Assembly (NCBI RefSeq): GCF_002386345.1
Contig: NZ_CP023507.1
Location: 1,674,001-1,738,000, forward strand
Length of the DNA stretch: 64,000 nucleotides
From: Streptococcus oralis
GTDB taxonomy: Bacteria; Bacillota; Bacilli; Lactobacillales; Streptococcaceae
Direction of reading: 5' to 3'
Shown here: positions 35,099 to 44,063 of the stretch, piece after piece
How positions within the stretch are numbered: position 1 is the first letter of the stretch
How the letters are laid out: each line of letters starts with the position of its first letter
Notes under the pieces: generated by a model
Told to the model about the DNA's origin: nothing
Database searches by the model: none
What the model saw: the letters and a program-made list of their open reading frames with translations, nothing else
Translations under genes and position numbers: made by a program

Positions 35099-35170
35099 TT
35101 ATAAGGGCAGAACGACACAAATCAGCGATTGGCTGTGTATGTGCGGTTCTGGATGATCGTCAATTTGCAT
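35099..35170 (-). CDS. 23-residue mgtA leader ORF (MgtL-like by composition)
   Basis: ATG at 35170 behind a near-perfect AAGGAAAGGAG site. The peptide begins MQIDDHPEPHIHSQ and ends VVLPL, with the stop at 35099-35101. The DDHPEP segment combines acidic residues and prolines at the N-terminus, as in enterobacterial MgtL (MEPDPTP), where such motifs destabilise translating ribosomes at low Mg2+. It lies between the M-box terminator and mgtA. Homology to MgtL is not claimed; the similarity is functional inference. Confidence 0.6.
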   Translation of the reverse strand: MQIDDHPEPHIHSQSLICVVLPL

Positions 35171-35202
35171 CGTTTGTCTCCTTTCCTTGTTCTAAAACAG
35201 TA

Positions 35203-35230
35203 GAAAATCCCACCATAAAATGGCAGGATT
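35203..35230 (-). terminator. M-box expression-platform terminator
   Basis: AATCCTGCCA and TGGTGGGATT form a 10-bp stem (one mismatch or wobble) with a short loop, followed by TTTTCTACTGTTTT on the minus strand. It lies directly after the M-box aptamer and before the leader ORF. Confidence 0.75.
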
Positions 35231-35251
35231 AAAAAACTAACTATCTGTTTT

Positions 35252-35393
35252 TTCGTTCAAGCTTTAACTCCATAGGGCGATGTAATGAGCTTAGTCTTGG
35301 CCTTCGCGACCAGGACTGTTGACCAACGAGTAGTGTCTCCACTGCTTTGCGGTAGTCATCCGTATCCCTATGGTAGCCTCACCTACCGTTTTC
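35252..35393 (-). ncRNA. M-box (ykoK) magnesium riboswitch
   Basis: The RNA contains the conserved M-box blocks in order: GGTAGGTGAGGCTACC, ATAGGGATACGG, ACTACCGC, GGTCAACAG, and near the 3' end CGCCCTATGGAGTTAAAGCT. In Bacillus the aptamer binds Mg2+ and forms a terminator when Mg2+ is plentiful. Placement directly upstream of mgtA is canonical. The 402-nt gap between mgtA and the M24 peptidase gene is fully explained by promoter, riboswitch, terminator, leader ORF and RBS hairpin. Confidence 0.9.
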
Positions 35394-35400
35394 GTCTATC

Positions 35401-35429
35401 AGTATAAACCTTTAAAATATAAAAGTCAA
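35401..35429 (-). promoter_or_regulatory. Promoter of the mgtA leader
   Basis: The minus strand carries TTGACT (35424-35429), a 17-bp spacer and TATACT (35401-35406), immediately upstream of the M-box. Confidence 0.8.
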
Positions 35430-35447
35430 TGATTTATCTTAATTTTC

Positions 35448-36509
35448 TTAAATAACAATTAATTCCTTCGGCGCTAGAGTCAACAATTCACAACCGTTAT
35501 CTGTAATCAGGATATCATCTTCGATACGAACCCCGTATTTACCTTCAATATAGATACCCGGTTCATCAGTCAAGACCATACCAGCCTTGATTGGCTCTTC
35601 TGACTTGCCAAAGTAAGGAATTTCATGGATATCCAGACCAATCCCATGTCCAATCCCGTGGCTGAAGTAAGGACCGTAGCCTGCATCGTTGATAATTTGA
35701 CGAGGAATCCTGTCAAAATCGATCCGACTGAGACCAGCCTTAGCCGCTTCTATCAGAGCTTGATTGCTACGCAGGACAATATCATAAATCTCCCGCTCCT
35801 CATCTGTCACCTGTCCCACATGAACAGTCCGCGTCATATCGCTGACATAGTGATTGTAGTAGCAACCAAAGTCCATGGTCAGGGTTTCACCATTTTGAAT
35901 GACCTTGTCACTAGCCACTCCATGTGGCATAGCAGAGCGGTAGCCCGAAGCGATGATGAAGTCAAAAGAGGCACCTGAAGCACCTAGCTGGCGCATACGG
36001 GCATCTAAAAAGTTCATAACGGCTAGCTCAGTCGTCTCACCGGGCTTGATAAAATCCAGTACATCTAGGAAGGCTTGATCCGAAATCTGGCAGGCCCTAC
36101 GAATGGTTGCGATTTCTTGCTCATCCTTGATCATCCGCAGATTTTCAATAAAACCAGTCATTGGAACCAGCTCATGACCAGCAAACACACTTTCCAGCAT
36201 CTTGAAGTAAGCATAGGAAATTTCGTCATCAAAGCCAATTTTTTCCAGCTTGTCGTCCGCTATAATTTTAGCAATTTCACCAACCGCATCTCGCGTTTCC
36301 ACAATATCAAAGCCCTCAACCACGCCCTTGGCAATCAGGGTATAGCGCGCATCCGTCAGGAAAATCCGACGCGACTTGCTAATGAAAACTGTCGCCTCTG
36401 TCCCGCTGAAACCAGTCAGATAGTAGATATTCTTCAGATTGGTTACTAGGACAGCATCACACTCTGTCTGAGCCAATGCTGCTTCAAATTTTTCAACTCT
36501 TGATAACAT
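35448..36509 (-). CDS. M24 family Xaa-Pro peptidase
   Basis: A 353-residue cytoplasmic dinuclear-metal peptidase (PepP/PepQ group). An N-terminal creatinase-like domain (YLTGFSGTEATVFIS) precedes the pita-bread domain with metal ligands in TMDFGCYYNHYVSDMTRT (two Asp), HGIGHGIGLDIHE (His), TDEPGIYIE and VRIEDD (Glu). Aminopeptidase P and prolidase cannot be separated from sequence alone. A TATAAT lies about 25 bases upstream of the start. Confidence 0.9.
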   Translation of the reverse strand: MLSRVEKFEAALAQTECDAVLVTNLKNIYYLTGFSGTEATVFISKSRRIFLTDARYTLIAKGVVEGFDIVETRDAVGEIAKIIADDKLEKIGFDDEISYAYFKMLESVFAGHELVPMTGFIENLRMIKDEQEIATIRRACQISDQAFLDVLDFIKPGETTELAVMNFLDARMRQLGASGASFDFIIASGYRSAMPHGVASDKVIQNGETLTMDFGCYYNHYVSDMTRTVHVGQVTDEEREIYDIVLRSNQALIEAAKAGLSRIDFDRIPRQIINDAGYGPYFSHGIGHGIGLDIHEIPYFGKSEEPIKAGMVLTDEPGIYIEGKYGVRIEDDILITDNGCELLTLAPKELIVI

Positions 36510-36595
36510 GAGAAAACCTCCGTAAAATGATTTAATTTATTATAGCAAAAAAATACCGAAAATAATACAATCTATATAGCTAGGATTAGATAAAA

Positions 36596-36624
36596 TTGAC
36601 ATTTGAAAGCGCTTAATGTATAAT
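36596..36624 (+). promoter_or_regulatory. Consensus promoter of the nucleotidyltransferase gene, with cre-like spacer
   Basis: TTGACA (36596-36601) and TATAAT (36619-36624) are both perfect, with a 17-bp spacer. The spacer includes TGAAAGCGCTTAAT, 12 of 14 positions of the CcpA operator. A repressor bound there would cover the core promoter. Confidence 0.75.
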
Positions 36625-36656
36625 TTCTGTTAAACAAGAAAGAACGAGGTATCGAT

Positions 36657-37412
36657 ATGAATAAAACAGAATTGCTGTTACAAAGACTAGATGAGATTGG
36701 TCAGTCTCTAAAAGATTCGAACCAAGCACTAGCTTTGCTGGCACTTGGTTCTTGCGGAACAGAAAGAGAACGATTGGATCAGTACTCAGATTTAGACTTC
36801 TTTGTTATTGTAAAAGATGGCTACAAGCAGACCTATATCCAAGACCTAACCTGGTTAAGTAAGCTAGAACCAATTGCATTTCACTACCAAAATACAGTGG
36901 ACGGACATAAAGTTCTATTTGAAGATGATGTTTTTTGTGAATTTGCTGTCTTTGAAGCTCACGAACTAGTAAACATTCCCTTCTCTGAAGGCAAGATTAT
37001 CTGGAAGGAGGTCGGTTTTGATGAAACAATCTGTCAGCCACAAAGACTGCCATCAAAAGATAACAGAGACCGTGAATGGCTGTTGGGAGAAATTTTATGT
37101 AATCTATATTTAGGGCTAGGTCGCTATCAGCGAGGCGAAAAATTAGCTGCTTATGATTTAATACAAAACAGAGCCGTCAAGCTTTGGACTGAACTAATCA
37201 GTTTGGAAACAACTTCTAAATCTAATTTTATAGATATCTTTAATACCAACAGACGATTTGAAGAAGGTTATCCAAAGGAAGCCAAGCAATTGCCTCACTT
37301 TTTGCAAGGTTACGAACGCATTTCTGAGTCTGCTCAAGCACTCCTAGAATATCTGGATAAACACTATTCTCTTAACCCATTTATAAAAGAAAAAATTCGT
37401 GATTTATTATAA
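36657..37412 (+). CDS. Pol-beta superfamily nucleotidyltransferase
   Basis: A 251-residue protein with the minimal nucleotidyltransferase signature: LGSCGTERERLDQYSDLDFF, that is GS followed by the DxD pair, and a downstream acidic residue (CEFAVFE). This fold includes aminoglycoside and lincosamide adenylyltransferases and antitoxin-like proteins. The substrate is not known and a resistance role should not be assumed. It is monocistronic between divergent and convergent neighbours. Confidence 0.75.
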   Translation: MNKTELLLQRLDEIGQSLKDSNQALALLALGSCGTERERLDQYSDLDFFVIVKDGYKQTYIQDLTWLSKLEPIAFHYQNTVDGHKVLFEDDVFCEFAVFEAHELVNIPFSEGKIIWKEVGFDETICQPQRLPSKDNRDREWLLGEILCNLYLGLGRYQRGEKLAAYDLIQNRAVKLWTELISLETTSKSNFIDIFNTNRRFEEGYPKEAKQLPHFLQGYERISESAQALLEYLDKHYSLNPFIKEKIRDLL

Positions 37413-37446
37413 AAAAGACTCTGCCTAAAAAAGCAGAGCCTTTTAA
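37413..37446. terminator. Bidirectional terminator between the nucleotidyltransferase gene and uvrA
   Basis: AAAAGACTCTGC and GCAGAGCCTTTT pair with one mismatch around an eight-nt loop, giving T-rich tails on both strands. It serves the two convergent genes. Confidence 0.8.
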
Positions 37447-37449
37447 ATC

Positions 37450-40275
37450 TTATTTTAACTTTCCTTTCAAATACTGTCCTGTGTAGCTGGCTTCATTGGC
37501 CGCTACTTCTTCTGGGGTTCCTGTTGCGATGATAGTTCCACCACCAACACCGCCTTCAGGTCCCAAGTCGATGATATGGTCTGCTGTTTTAATAACATCT
37601 AGATTGTGCTCGATAACGAGGACTGTATTGCCATCGTCTACAAAGCGAGCCAAGACTTTAAGCAAGCGAGCGATATCCTCAGTATGAAGTCCTGTCGTTG
37701 GCTCATCCAGAATGTAGAAGGACTTACCTGTCGAGCGTTTGTGGAGTTCACTAGCCAGCTTCATACGCTGGGCTTCTCCTCCAGAAAGCGTGGTAGCTGG
37801 TTGACCTAGCGTTACATAGCCCAGTCCTACATCCTTGATGGTCTGGAGTTTGCGTTGAATCTTAGGAATGTGTTGGAAGAATTCCACCGCATCGTTGACG
37901 GTCATATCTAAAACTTGCGAGATATTCTTTTCCTTGTAGTGAACTTCTAGGGTTTCACTGTTGTAGCGGGTTCCGTGGCAAACTTCACAAGCAACGTAAA
38001 CATCTGGCAAGAAGTGCATCTCAATCTTGATAATCCCGTCACCTGAGCAGGCTTCGCAACGACCACCCTTGACGTTGAAACTGAAACGGCCCTTCTTATA
38101 GCCTCGAATCTTAGCTTCATTTGTCTGGGCAAAGAGGTCACGTATATCGTCAAAAACTCCCGTATAGGTGGCAGGATTGGACCTTGGTGTCCGTCCGATT
38201 GGACTCTGGTCAATATCAATCAGACGATCGACATGCTCAATCCCCGTAATCGTTTTAAACTTACCAGGTTTGTCTGAATTGCGGTTGAGCTTCTGGGCAA
38301 TGGCTTTTTTGAGGATGCTGTTGATCAAGGTCGACTTTCCTGAGCCTGACACCCCTGTCACTGCGATGAATTTTCCTAATGGGAAGCGGGCCGTGACATT
38401 TTGTAAGTTGTTCTCACGCGCTCCTGTCACTTCGATAAAGCGACCATTTCCGGCACGGCGCTCTTCTGGTACTGGAATGGCACGTTTACCTGACAAGTAC
38501 TGGCCTGTAATAGACTTACTGTTACGGGCCACCTGCTTGGGTGTTCCTGCAGCAACAATCTCGCCACCAAAAACACCGGCACCTGGACCAACGTCAATCA
38601 GATAATCCGCCTCACGCATAGTATCTTCGTCATGTTCCACTACGATAAGAGTATTGCCCAAATCACGCATTTTTTTCAAGCTAGCAATCAGGCGGTCATT
38701 ATCCCTCTGGTGGAGTCCAATCGACGGCTCATCCAGGATATAAAGAACACCTGATAAGTTGGAACCAATCTGAGTCGCCAAGCGAATTCGCTGACTCTCC
38801 CCACCTGACAGGGTTCCTGCCGAACGTGACAGCGTCAAATAGTTAAGTCCCACGTTATTGAGGAAGGTCAAGCGATCCTTGATTTCCTTGAGAATGGGAC
38901 GAGCAATAATGGCTTCATTTTCAGACAAGGTCAACTGGCTCACCAACTCCAAATGGTCTGCGATAGACAAATCTGAGATTTCACCGATATGTGGCCCTTG
39001 CTCACCACCCACACGAACAGACAAGGCCTGATCGTTGAGACGATAGCCGTGACAAGTTCCGCAGGTCAGCTCATTCATGTAGAGACGCATCTGGGTACGG
39101 GTGTAGTCACTATTAGTTTCATGGTAACGGCGCTTGATATTATTGACAACTCCCTCAAAAGGAACGTCGATATCGCGCACACCGCCAAATTCATTTTCAT
39201 AGTGGAAATGGAATTCCTTGCCATCTGAGCCATAGAGAATCAAGTTTTTATCTTCTTCTGACAAGTCCTCAAAAGGCTTATCCATATCCACTCCAAAGGC
39301 TGTCATGGCCTGCTCTAGCATATTTGGATAGTAGTTGGATGAGATAGGATTCCAAGGTGCTAATGCTCCCTCACGCAAAGTTTTGCTGGTATCAGGAACC
39401 ACCAAGTCAACATCCACCTCCAGCTTGATGCCCAAACCATCACACTCACTACACGAGCCAAACGGGGCATTGAAGGAGAAGAGACGAGGCTCTAACTCTG
39501 GTACTGTAAAACCACAAACTGGACAGGCATAATGCTCAGAAAAGAGCAACTCAGAATCGTCCATAGTGTCGATAATGACATAACCTTCTGCGATACGAAG
39601 GGCAGCCTCAATGGAATCAAAGAGACGGCTACGAATGCCCTCCTTGATGACAATACGGTCGACCACGACATCGATATTGTGTTGCTTGCTCTTCGACAAC
39701 TCTGGCACTTCGGTCACATCATAAACTTCCCCATCCACACGGACGCGGACATAACCGTCTTTCTGAATCTTTTCAATGACGCTCTTGTGTTGCCCTTTTT
39801 TCTTACGAATGACAGGAGCTAAGATTTGCAGACGTTGGCGTTCTGGCAATTCCAAAACCTTATCCACAATTTGCTCCACAGAAGAAGCCTTGATAGCCCC
39901 ATGCCCGTTGATACAGTAAGGCGTCCCCACACGTGCGTAGAGGAGACGCAAATAATCATTGATTTCAGTCGTCGTTCCAACGGTCGAGCGCGGGTTTTTG
40001 CTAGTCGTTTTTTGGTCGATGGAAATAGCTGGGCTGAGACCATCAATAGCATCCACATCTGGTTTTTCCATATTGCCCAAAAACTGGCGAGCGTAGGCTG
40101 ACAAACTTTCCACATAACGACGTTGGCCCTCAGCATAGAGGGTATCAAAGGCCAGACTGGATTTCCCAGAACCTGACAAACCAGTCACAACAACCAGCTT
40201 GTCTCTTGGAATCTCCACATCAATATTTTTTAAGTTATGGGCACGCGCCCCATGAATCACAATTTTATCTTGCAT
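37450..40275 (-). CDS. uvrA: Excinuclease ABC subunit A
   Basis: ATP-dependent damage-recognition subunit of nucleotide excision repair. The 941-residue product has two ABC modules (Walker [11 protein letters not shown] near residue 35 and [10 protein letters not shown] near 640), two LSGGE signatures and CxxC zinc modules (CPVC/CSEC; CEAC/CEVC). I start at [13 protein letters not shown] (40275), since the longer frame to 40308 runs into the -10 at 40307-40312. Confidence 0.97.
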   Translation of the reverse strand: MQDKIVIHGARAHNLKNIDVEIPRDKLVVVTGLSGSGKSSLAFDTLYAEGQRRYVESLSAYARQFLGNMEKPDVDAIDGLSPAISIDQKTTSKNPRSTVGTTTEINDYLRLLYARVGTPYCINGHGAIKASSVEQIVDKVLELPERQRLQILAPVIRKKKGQHKSVIEKIQKDGYVRVRVDGEVYDVTEVPELSKSKQHNIDVVVDRIVIKEGIRSRLFDSIEAALRIAEGYVIIDTMDDSELLFSEHYACPVCGFTVPELEPRLFSFNAPFGSCSECDGLGIKLEVDVDLVVPDTSKTLREGALAPWNPISSNYYPNMLEQAMTAFGVDMDKPFEDLSEEDKNLILYGSDGKEFHFHYENEFGGVRDIDVPFEGVVNNIKRRYHETNSDYTRTQMRLYMNELTCGTCHGYRLNDQALSVRVGGEQGPHIGEISDLSIADHLELVSQLTLSENEAIIARPILKEIKDRLTFLNNVGLNYLTLSRSAGTLSGGESQRIRLATQIGSNLSGVLYILDEPSIGLHQRDNDRLIASLKKMRDLGNTLIVVEHDEDTMREADYLIDVGPGAGVFGGEIVAAGTPKQVARNSKSITGQYLSGKRAIPVPEERRAGNGRFIEVTGARENNLQNVTARFPLGKFIAVTGVSGSGKSTLINSILKKAIAQKLNRNSDKPGKFKTITGIEHVDRLIDIDQSPIGRTPRSNPATYTGVFDDIRDLFAQTNEAKIRGYKKGRFSFNVKGGRCEACSGDGIIKIEMHFLPDVYVACEVCHGTRYNSETLEVHYKEKNISQVLDMTVNDAVEFFQHIPKIQRKLQTIKDVGLGYVTLGQPATTLSGGEAQRMKLASELHKRSTGKSFYILDEPTTGLHTEDIARLLKVLARFVDDGNTVLVIEHNLDVIKTADHIIDLGPEGGVGGGTIIATGTPEEVAANEASYTGQYLKGKLK

Positions 40276-40306
40276 CTTTGTTCTTTCTAGTCCATTATTG
40301 CTTTCC

Positions 40307-40312
40307 ATTATA
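40307..40312 (-). promoter_or_regulatory. Extended -10 promoter of uvrA
   Basis: TGGTATAAT on the minus strand with TATAAT at 40307-40312. No strong -35 is visible. It is back-to-back with the corA promoter. Confidence 0.55.
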
Positions 40313-40332
40313 CCAAAAAATGTGAAATTCTA

Positions 40333-40362
40333 TTACCCAAAAAGCTGTTTTTATAGTATAAT
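40333..40362 (+). promoter_or_regulatory. Promoter of corA
   Basis: TTACCC (40333-40338) and TATAAT (40357-40362) with an 18-bp spacer, about 50 bases before the corA ATG at 40412. Confidence 0.5.
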
Positions 40363-40411
40363 AGTACGGTGCAAAAAATGAATCACTGAATAGTAGGAAA
40401 GGATAGGGGAT

Positions 40412-41356
40412 ATGAAACAAGTTTTTCTCTCAACAACAACGGAATTTAAAGAGATCGACACGCTTGAACCGGGTACTTGGATCAACCTCGTCAATCCTAC
40501 ACAAAATGAATCACTGGAAATCGCTAACGCCTTCGACATTGACATTGCCGACCTTCGAGCACCGCTCGATGCGGAAGAAATGTCCCGTATTACCATCGAA
40601 GACGAGTATACTTTGATCATCGTGGACGTTCCCATCACAGAGGAAAGAAACAATCGTACCTACTACGTTACGATTCCGCTGGGGATTATCATCACCGAGG
40701 AAACCATTATCACCACCTGCTTGGAATCCCTCCCCGTTCTCGATGTCTTTATCAACCGTAGACTGCGCAACTTTTACACCTTCATGCGTTCACGCTTTAT
40801 CTTCCAGATTCTCTACCGCAACGCCGAACTTTACCTTACGGCCCTTCGTTCGATCGACCGTAAGAGTGAACAAATCGAAAGTCAACTTCACAAGTCTACT
40901 CGAAACGAAGAGCTGATCGAGCTCATGGAATTGGAAAAGACCATCGTCTATTTCAAGGCCTCACTTAAGACGAACGAGCGCGTGATTAAGAAATTGACCA
41001 GCGCAACTAGCAATATCAAGAAATACCTAGAAGACGAAGACCTACTCGAAGACACTCTGATTGAAACCCAACAGGCCATTGAGATGGCAGATATCTATGG
41101 AAACGTCCTTCACTCTATGACAGAGACCTTTGCCTCTATCATTTCCAATAACCAGAACAACATCATGAAAACCCTGGCTCTCGTGACCATCGTTATGTCT
41201 GTCCCAACCATGATCTTCTCAGCCTACGGGATGAACTTCAAGGATAATGAAATCCCTCTAAATGGCGAGCCACACGCCTTCTGGTTAATCGTCTTTATCG
41301 CCTTTGCTATGAGTGTTTCGCTCACTCTCTATCTCATCCATAAAAAATGGTTCTAA
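40412..41356 (+). CDS. corA: CorA-family magnesium/divalent cation channel
   Basis: A 314-residue pentameric channel subunit. A long cytoplasmic N-terminal domain with coiled-coil stretches is followed by two C-terminal TM helices; the first ends in the selectivity motif YGMNFKDN. Together with mgtA the window encodes two Mg2+ uptake systems. It is followed closely by a DUF1129 gene. Confidence 0.93.
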   Translation: MKQVFLSTTTEFKEIDTLEPGTWINLVNPTQNESLEIANAFDIDIADLRAPLDAEEMSRITIEDEYTLIIVDVPITEERNNRTYYVTIPLGIIITEETIITTCLESLPVLDVFINRRLRNFYTFMRSRFIFQILYRNAELYLTALRSIDRKSEQIESQLHKSTRNEELIELMELEKTIVYFKASLKTNERVIKKLTSATSNIKKYLEDEDLLEDTLIETQQAIEMADIYGNVLHSMTETFASIISNNQNNIMKTLALVTIVMSVPTMIFSAYGMNFKDNEIPLNGEPHAFWLIVFIAFAMSVSLTLYLIHKKWF

Positions 41357-41367
41357 GAGGAATCCCT

Positions 41368-42045
41368 ATGTCTCAGATTGATTTACAAAAATTAACTAAG
41401 AAAAACCAAGAGTTTATCCACATCGCTACCCAACAATTTATCAAAGATGGTAAAACAGACGCTGAAATCAAGGCTATCTTTGAGGAAGTCATTCCTAAAA
41501 TCCTTGAAGAGCAAGCCAAAGGAACGACTGCACGTTCCCTCTACGGGGCTCCAACCCACTGGGCTCATAGCTTCACTGTCAAAGAGCAATACGAAAAAGA
41601 GCATCCTAAGGAAAATGATGATCCAAAACTCATGATTATGGACTCAGCCCTTTTTATCACCAGTCTCTTTGCACTGGTTAGCTCTCTGACCAACTTCTTC
41701 TCTACAGACCAAGCTATTGGCTATGGGTTGATTACCCTCTTGTTGGTTGGACTTGTCGGAGGGGTGGCCTTCTACTTGATGTACTACTTTGTCTACCAGT
41801 ATTATGGTCCAGATACAGATCGTAGCCAGCGCCCTCCTTTCTGGAAATCAATCCTCGTCATCCTCGCTGCTATGCTTCTCTGGTTGGCTGTCTTCTTCGC
41901 AACAAGCTTCCTACCAGCAGCTCTCAATCCAATCCTTGCTCCACTGCCTTTGGCTGTCCTAGGAGCGGCCCTTCTCGCCCTTCGCTTCTATCTCAAGAAA
42001 CGCTTCAATATCCGAAGCGCAAGTGCAGGCCCATCACGTTATTAA
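41368..42045 (+). CDS. DUF1129 membrane protein
   Basis: A 225-residue protein starting MSQIDLQKLTKKNQEFIHIA. A soluble N-terminal domain of about 95 residues precedes four predicted TM helices (about 98-205) and a basic tail. It matches the DUF1129 (YvlA-like) streptococcal pattern. The start is ATG 41368 behind AAGAGGAA, 11 bases after corA, so it is probably co-transcribed. Function unknown. Confidence 0.85.
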   Translation: MSQIDLQKLTKKNQEFIHIATQQFIKDGKTDAEIKAIFEEVIPKILEEQAKGTTARSLYGAPTHWAHSFTVKEQYEKEHPKENDDPKLMIMDSALFITSLFALVSSLTNFFSTDQAIGYGLITLLLVGLVGGVAFYLMYYFVYQYYGPDTDRSQRPPFWKSILVILAAMLLWLAVFFATSFLPAALNPILAPLPLAVLGAALLALRFYLKKRFNIRSASAGPSRY

Positions 42046-42060
42046 GAAAAGTGAAAAACT

Positions 42061-42408
42061 ATGGCATATAGTCAATCTTTAGCTCAGCAGATTCGAAAAA
42101 TTCTAGCACTCAAACTTCCTCCCCAAATTTTCGAAGAAGAGCTAGAAGAAAAGAAACTGTTTGGTGGCCTTGCCTTTATGATTCGTGGGAAAATGGTCCT
42201 TACAGTTAGTTCCAGAAAGGACGAACTGGTTATGGTGAGAATTGGCAAAGAAATAGAAAAGCAAGTTCTACCCCGAACAGGAGCTCATACTACATTGATG
42301 AGAGGGCGACCTTATCATGGCTATATAGACCTAGATATAGAAGGTCAAAAAGAACTTCCTTACTGGATTGATTTAGCTCTCTCCTATAATCAAGAGTTGA
42401 CCAAGTAA
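42061..42408 (+). CDS. TfoX N-terminal domain protein
   Basis: A 115-residue protein with the TfoX-N pattern: KKLFGGLAFMIRGKMVLTVS, then ELVMVRIG, and MRGRPYHGYIDLD near the C-terminus. It lacks the C-terminal domain of full-length TfoX/Sxy. A link to competence cannot be assumed in a streptococcus. It is last in the corA-DUF1129 unit and is followed by a terminator. Confidence 0.8.
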   Translation: MAYSQSLAQQIRKILALKLPPQIFEEELEEKKLFGGLAFMIRGKMVLTVSSRKDELVMVRIGKEIEKQVLPRTGAHTTLMRGRPYHGYIDLDIEGQKELPYWIDLALSYNQELTK

Positions 42409-42440
42409 CTCATATCTAGTGAGATTAGAGATTAGAAAAA

Positions 42441-42474
42441 CGAAAAGCAACTGCAAAGGCGGTTGCTTTTTTTC
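42441..42474 (+). terminator. Terminator of the corA-DUF1129-TfoX_N unit
   Basis: AAAAGCAACTGC and GCGGTTGC form a hairpin (one G-U) with a short loop followed by seven T. Confidence 0.85.
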
Positions 42475-42576
42475 CTGCTTTCTTGAGATTCAATAGCACT
42501 TCTGAGTCTCATTATTGTAGTTTTCTCTCACCTTTTGTGATAAAATAGGCTCAATCAATTTCTAGGAGGATGAGAT

Positions 42577-43611
42577 ATGGTTTCTACTATTGGTATCGTG
42601 AGCTTGTCTAGTGGCATTATTGGAGAAGACTTTGTCAAACACGAAGTGGAGCTAGGTGTCCAGCGTCTCAAGGATCTGGGACTCAATCCTATCTTTTTGC
42701 CCCATTCGCTAAAGGGCTTGGACTTTATCAAGGATCATCCCGAGACGCGTGCAGAGGATTTGATGCAGGCCTTTTCGGACGATAGCATCGACATGATCCT
42801 ATGCGCCATCGGTGGGGATGATACCTATCGCTTGCTACCTTATCTTTTTGAAAATGACCAACTACAAAAGGTTATCAAACCAAAGATTTTTCTCGGTTTC
42901 TCGGATACGACCATGAACCATCTCATGTTGCATAAACTAGGAATCAAGACTTTTTACGGCCAATCCTTTCTAGCGGACATTTGTGAGTTAGACAAAGAAA
43001 TGTTGCCCTATAGCCTCCACTACTTTAAAGAACTGATCGAGACTGGGAGAATCTCAGAAATCCGCCCTAGCGACCTTTGGTATGAGGAACGGACTGATTT
43101 TAGTCCCAAGGCTCTGGGAACAGCTCGAGTCAGTCATGTAAATACAGGTTTTGACTTGTTACAAGGAAATGCCCAGTTTGAGGGAGAAATTCTCGGAGGT
43201 TGCCTTGAATCTCTCTATGATATCTTTGACAACTCTCGATACGCAGACAGCACGGAGCTCTGCCAAAAATACAAACTTTTTCCTGACTTATCTGACTGGA
43301 AAGGAAAAATCCTCTTGTTGGAAACAAGTGAAGAAAAGCCTGAACCTGATAATTTCAAAAAAATGTTGCAGACTTTGAAAGAAACTGGAGTATTTGAGGT
43401 AATCAGTGGACTCTTGGTCGGAAAGCCAATGGATGAAACCTTCTATGACGACTATAAGGAAGCACTATTGGATATCATTGATAACAATATCCCGATTGTC
43501 TATAATCTAAATGTCGGCCACGCAACGCCAAGAGCCATTGTTCCCTTTGGCGTTCACGCCTATGTAGATGCACAGGAGCAAGTCATTCGCTTTGACGATA
43601 ACAAAAAATAA
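42577..43611 (+). CDS. S66 family serine carboxypeptidase (LD-carboxypeptidase / MccF-like)
   Basis: A 344-residue protein with the S66 nucleophile elbow in KIFLGFSDTTMNH (serine near 112), the AIGGDDTYRLLPYL segment, the Glu/His charge relay downstream (ILLLETSEE; NVGHATPRAIVPFG) and typical length. Relatives cleave muropeptide L,D bonds or microcin C-type acyl-sulfamoyl peptides. The absence of a signal peptide favours a cytoplasmic MccF or LdcA-type role. Monocistronic. Confidence 0.85.
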   Translation: MVSTIGIVSLSSGIIGEDFVKHEVELGVQRLKDLGLNPIFLPHSLKGLDFIKDHPETRAEDLMQAFSDDSIDMILCAIGGDDTYRLLPYLFENDQLQKVIKPKIFLGFSDTTMNHLMLHKLGIKTFYGQSFLADICELDKEMLPYSLHYFKELIETGRISEIRPSDLWYEERTDFSPKALGTARVSHVNTGFDLLQGNAQFEGEILGGCLESLYDIFDNSRYADSTELCQKYKLFPDLSDWKGKILLLETSEEKPEPDNFKKMLQTLKETGVFEVISGLLVGKPMDETFYDDYKEALLDIIDNNIPIVYNLNVGHATPRAIVPFGVHAYVDAQEQVIRFDDNKK

Positions 43612-43671
43612 ACAATTTCTCCATTTTTGTGCTTTGGTATTGATTTTCGTTACAATTTGTGTCTGAATTTA

Positions 43672-43700
43672 TTGCATTTTGCTTATTTCTATGATATCTT
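43672..43700 (+). promoter_or_regulatory. Promoter of the SemiSWEET gene
   Basis: TTGCAT (43672-43677) and TATCTT (43695-43700) with a 17-bp spacer, followed by AAAGGAGG and the ATG at 43717. Confidence 0.6.
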
Positions 43701-43716
43701 TTTAAAGGAGGTGTAT

Positions 43717-43980
43717 ATGACTAAACAAAAAATAAATCAAATTGTCGGTTCAATCGGGGCCTTTATCGGGATTATTGTATTTATCGCCTACATCCCACAA
43801 ATTTTTGCCAATTTACAAGGCAACAAGGCTCAACCATTTCAGCCTTTATCCGCAGCAGTATCTTGTTTAATTTGGGTTATTTACGGATGGACAAAAGAAC
43901 CTAAGAAGGATTGGATACTAATTATTCCAAACTCAGCCGGCGTTGTCTTAGGTGGACTGACATTTCTTACTGCACTATAA
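43717..43980 (+). CDS. SemiSWEET-family transporter
   Basis: An 87-residue protein with three hydrophobic helices and the PQ-loop motif in FIAYIPQIFANL, the size and pattern of bacterial SemiSWEETs, which dimerise to move sugars. The start is ATG 43717 behind AAAGGAGG; the longer frame begins before the promoter. The transported molecule is unknown and no sugar genes are adjacent. Confidence 0.88.
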   Translation: MTKQKINQIVGSIGAFIGIIVFIAYIPQIFANLQGNKAQPFQPLSAAVSCLIWVIYGWTKEPKKDWILIIPNSAGVVLGGLTFLTAL

Positions 43981-43999
43981 AAATTACTAGCATATAATC

Positions 44000-44030
44000 A
44001 AAAAGCTGAGAGGAATTTCTCAGCTTTTTT
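44000..44030. terminator. Bidirectional terminator after SemiSWEET and tag
   Basis: AAAAAGCTGAGA and TCTCAGCTTTTTT form a perfect 11-12-bp stem with a short loop and T tails on both strands. Confidence 0.85.
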
Positions 44031-44063
44031 CTATATTCTCAGATAGTTAGACGCTTGGACTCA

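Noticed and set aside
36657..37412. Annotating the nucleotidyltransferase as an antibiotic resistance gene
   Set aside because: Only the general Pol-beta fold signature is visible; no residues specific to aminoglycoside or lincosamide enzymes could be recognised.
40276..40308. Longer N-terminus of UvrA
   Set aside because: It overlaps the extended -10 promoter, and known UvrA proteins begin at [13 protein letters not shown] or equivalent.
42061..42408. TfoX-N protein as a competence regulator
   Set aside because: Only the N-terminal domain is present, and streptococcal competence does not use TfoX/Sxy; there is no SigX box nearby.
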